6,316 nt of DNA. Origin: Deltaproteobacteria bacterium (lineage in GTDB: Bacteria; Desulfobacterota; Desulfovibrionia; Desulfovibrionales; Desulfovibrionaceae). The notes beneath the pieces are model-generated. The model made no database searches and was not told the origin of the DNA. It saw nothing but the letters and a program-made list of their open reading frames with translations. Position numbers and translations under genes: made by a program. Of this stretch, positions 4,454 to 6,316 are shown piece by piece. The stretch spans positions 1 to 6,316 of the forward strand of contig JAJBSY010000458.1 of NCBI GenBank assembly GCA_020861205.1, read 5' to 3'. Within the stretch, counting starts at the first letter, position 1, and every line of letters begins with the position of its first letter.

Positions 4454-6316
4454 TCAGCCGCATTTGGTGTAGGCGCAACTGGGGCAGATATGGCAGCCTT
4501 CCTGGAACACGAGGATGTCGTCGCATTCCGGGCAATGTTGCGCGCCCAGGCCGTTTACCGCGTATCCCTGTTTGGCCTTGAGATAGCGGTTTTCCAGCAC
4601 CCAGGCGATGCCGTCGGGGATGGAGACGACCTGGCCTTTGCGGGCGACGTTGAAGACTGGCATTTCGCCTCCGATGCCTTTGATCTGCTTGACGATATCC
4701 TTGACTTCGATGCCCGACCGCAGGGCCAGCGAAATAAGGCGGCCGATGGCTTCGGCCTTGGCCGTGATGGACCGGCCGGATTTACCGATAGTGGCGAACA
4801 GTTCAAAGGGGCGCCCGTCCACTTCGTTGATGGTCACGTACATCAGGCCGTGGCCCGTGCTGACCTTCTGCGTGAACCCGTATACGATGTCCGGCCTCGC
4901 CCTGACCATGGGGCCGTACCGGTGATCTTCCCCGGCGGCCTCTTTGGAACCGCCGTCCCCGGTATACAGGACCTGCACGGCCTTGCAGCCGTCGCGGTAA
5001 ACAGTGACGCCCTTGCAGCCGCGTTCGTAGGCCATCCGGTATATATCGCGGATGTCGTCAACAGTGGCGCTGTTCGGTAAGTTGACGGTTTTGGAAACCG
5101 CGTTGTCCGTATACTGCTGGAATGCCGCCTGCATACGCAGATGCCACTCCGGTTGAATGTCCATCGCGGTGACGAATACCCGGCGGATAGTTTCGGGCAG
5201 GTGTTCGAAGGAACCGACGGATCCTTTCTCGGCAACGGCTTCCATAAGTTTCGGGCTGTGGCAGCCGGCTTCGATCAGGCTGGCTTCGAAGTACGGGTTG
5301 ACTTCCGTAAGTTTTTCGCCGTCCATCACGTTGCGCGTGAAGCAAAGGGCGAACAGGGGCTCGACCCCGGAGGAACATCCGGCGATGATGGAGAGCGTGC
5401 CCGTGGGGGCGATGGTGGTTATGGTCGCATTGCGATAGGGCCCGAGGCCTTTTTGGGCATACGGCGATGGGGGGAAGGCCGGGAACGGACCGCGTTCCTT
5501 GGCCAGAATCTGCGAGCCCACGCGGCCTTCCTCGCGGATGAAGCCCATGACCTTTTCCGCGACGTTGAGCCCTTCCTGGCTGTTATACGGTATGTCCATC
5601 TGGAAAAGAAGATCCGCAAACCCCATAACGCCAAGGCCTATCTTGCGGTTGCGCCGCACGTTGTCCGTAATCTGCTGCAGGGGGAAACGCGACGCGTCTA
5701 TGACGTTGTCCAGAAACCGGACGGAAAGGTGAACGACCCTGCGCAACTCGTCCCAGTCTATGGCGTCATCGCCCTCTTTTCCGGGGACGAAGAATTTCGC
5801 CAGGTTTATGGAACCCAGGTTGCACGCTTCATAGGGAAGCAACGGTTGTTCGCCGCAAGGGTTGGTGGATTCTATTTCCCCCTGGTCCGGGGTTGGGTTG
5901 TCGCGGTTGATGCGGTCGATGAACACGATGCCGGGATCGCCGCTTTCCCAGGCTTTCTGCACCAGCATTTCGAAAACTTCCCGGGCGTTCAGGGTGCCTG
6001 AAACTTCCCCGGTATTGGGCATGACGAGGTTGTACGGCTCGTCCTTGTCCACGGCCTTCATGAAATCCTCGGTCAGGGCCACGGAAAGGTTGAAGTTGTT
6101 AAACTCGCCCTCACGCTCCTTGGCCTTGATGAAGTCGATAATGTCCGGGTGATCCACGCGCAGGATGCCCATGTTCGCGCCGCGCCGGGTACCGCCCTGT
6201 TTTATCTGTTCGGTGGCCGTGTTGAATATTCGCAGAAACGAAAGGGGCCCAGACGCAACTCCGCCGGTCGACCCGCACCGGCTGTCCTTGGTACGAAGGC
6301 GGGAGCAGTCAAACCC
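4454..6316 (-). CDS. nrdJ: Adenosylcobalamin-dependent (class II) ribonucleotide reductase NrdJ, N-terminus cut by window edge
   Basis: This enzyme reduces ribonucleotides to deoxyribonucleotides, using adenosylcobalamin to generate a thiyl radical; it needs no oxygen and no separate radical subunit. The frame is open from the stop at 4454 to the edge, giving 620 visible residues, so the ATG at 6172 is internal. Visible in order: STGGVASGP (16-24), GGTRRGAN (41-48), NPCGE (152-156) with the radical cysteine 154 (codon 5855-5857), and a second cysteine, 165, eleven residues later in EACNLGSINL. These match Cys322 and Cys333 of Thermotoga maritima NrdJ, implying that about 170 N-terminal residues are missing. 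PTGTLS (304-309) is the phosphate-binding loop. A TSCPD-like region follows at about 478-570, then a cysteine-rich tail with CxxC pairs at 595/598 and 611/614 plus cysteines 608 and 619, resembling a zinc ribbon and shuttle cysteines. Its promoter, and any cobalamin riboswitch or NrdR box, would lie outside the window. Confidence 0.95.
   Translation of the reverse strand, partial: GFDCSRLRTKDSRCGSTGGVASGPLSFLRIFNTATEQIKQGGTRRGANMGILRVDHPDIIDFIKAKEREGEFNNFNLSVALTEDFMKAVDKDEPYNLVMPNTGEVSGTLNAREVFEMLVQKAWESGDPGIVFIDRINRDNPTPDQGEIESTNPCGEQPLLPYEACNLGSINLAKFFVPGKEGDDAIDWDELRRVVHLSVRFLDNVIDASRFPLQQITDNVRRNRKIGLGVMGFADLLFQMDIPYNSQEGLNVAEKVMGFIREEGRVGSQILAKERGPFPAFPPSPYAQKGLGPYRNATITTIAPTGTLSIIAGCSSGVEPLFALCFTRNVMDGEKLTEVNPYFEASLIEAGCHSPKLMEAVAEKGSVGSFEHLPETIRRVFVTAMDIQPEWHLRMQAAFQQYTDNAVSKTVNLPNSATVDDIRDIYRMAYERGCKGVTVYRDGCKAVQVLYTGDGGSKEAAGEDHRYGPMVRARPDIVYGFTQKVSTGHGLMYVTINEVDGRPFELFATIGKSGRSITAKAEAIGRLISLALRSGIEVKDIVKQIKGIGGEMPVFNVARKGQVVSIPDGIAWVLENRYLKAKQGYAVNGLGAQHCPECDDILVFQEGCHICPSCAYTKCG

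Noticed and set aside
3645..4472. A 275-codon plus-strand open frame antisense to the permease gene.
   Set aside because: Its composition (very rich in Gly, Ala, Glu, Gln, Arg) is what the reverse of a membrane-protein gene gives; the minus-strand product has clear TauE/SafE repeats.
5141..6001. A 286-codon plus-strand open frame antisense to nrdJ.
   Set aside because: It is a shadow of conserved NrdJ coding sequence, with low-complexity charged composition and no recognisable motif.

Overview
The window is GC-rich, densely packed bacterial chromosomal sequence. It holds five protein genes complete within it, plus one gene cut by the right edge. The content (FtsEX, a B12-dependent class II ribonucleotide reductase with a cysteine-rich tail, a LysE-type exporter and a TauE/SafE-type permease) fits a Gram-negative anaerobe. 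The style of the FtsX and NrdJ proteins suggests Desulfovibrionaceae or relatives (Desulfobacterota). That placement comes from remembered protein style, not a search, and is moderate to weak. I see no rRNA, tRNA, CRISPR array, transposase, phage gene or attachment site.

Layout from left to right. Positions 1-90 lie downstream of ftsX and hold no recognisable gene, only an imperfect hairpin over the ftsX stop. Next come ftsX (91-990, minus) and ftsE (987-1706, minus). They overlap by four bases (GTGA) and encode the ABC-type complex that controls cell-wall hydrolysis at the division septum. A 284-bp stretch (1707-1990) separates ftsE from a LysE/RhtB-family amino-acid exporter (1991-2644, minus). 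The exporter is divergent from an AraC-family regulator (2744-3583, plus), and the 99-bp gap between them carries a perfect 7-bp inverted repeat that is a plausible operator. The regulator runs tail-to-tail into a TauE/SafE-family (TSUP) permease gene (about 3558-4301, minus), with a 26-bp overlap of coding sequence. A strong hairpin plus T-tract (4346-4377) then separates the permease from nrdJ (4454 to beyond 6316, minus), whose N-terminal part lies outside the window.

How the genes work together. ftsE and ftsX form one functional unit. The AraC-type regulator and LysE-type exporter look like a small sensing-and-efflux module: the regulator has an N-terminal cupin-like ligand domain and shares a short promoter region with the exporter. 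Whether the permease belongs to that module cannot be told from sequence. nrdJ is an independent housekeeping gene for deoxyribonucleotide supply and appears to end at its own terminator.

I did not find a convincing previously undescribed system. The points most worth checking are regulatory: the operator candidate, a hairpin that would mask the exporter's ribosome binding site, the absence of an obvious ribosome binding site for ftsE together with an out-of-frame upstream reading frame that has one, the strand-biased terminator, and unusual residues in NrdJ at the window edge.
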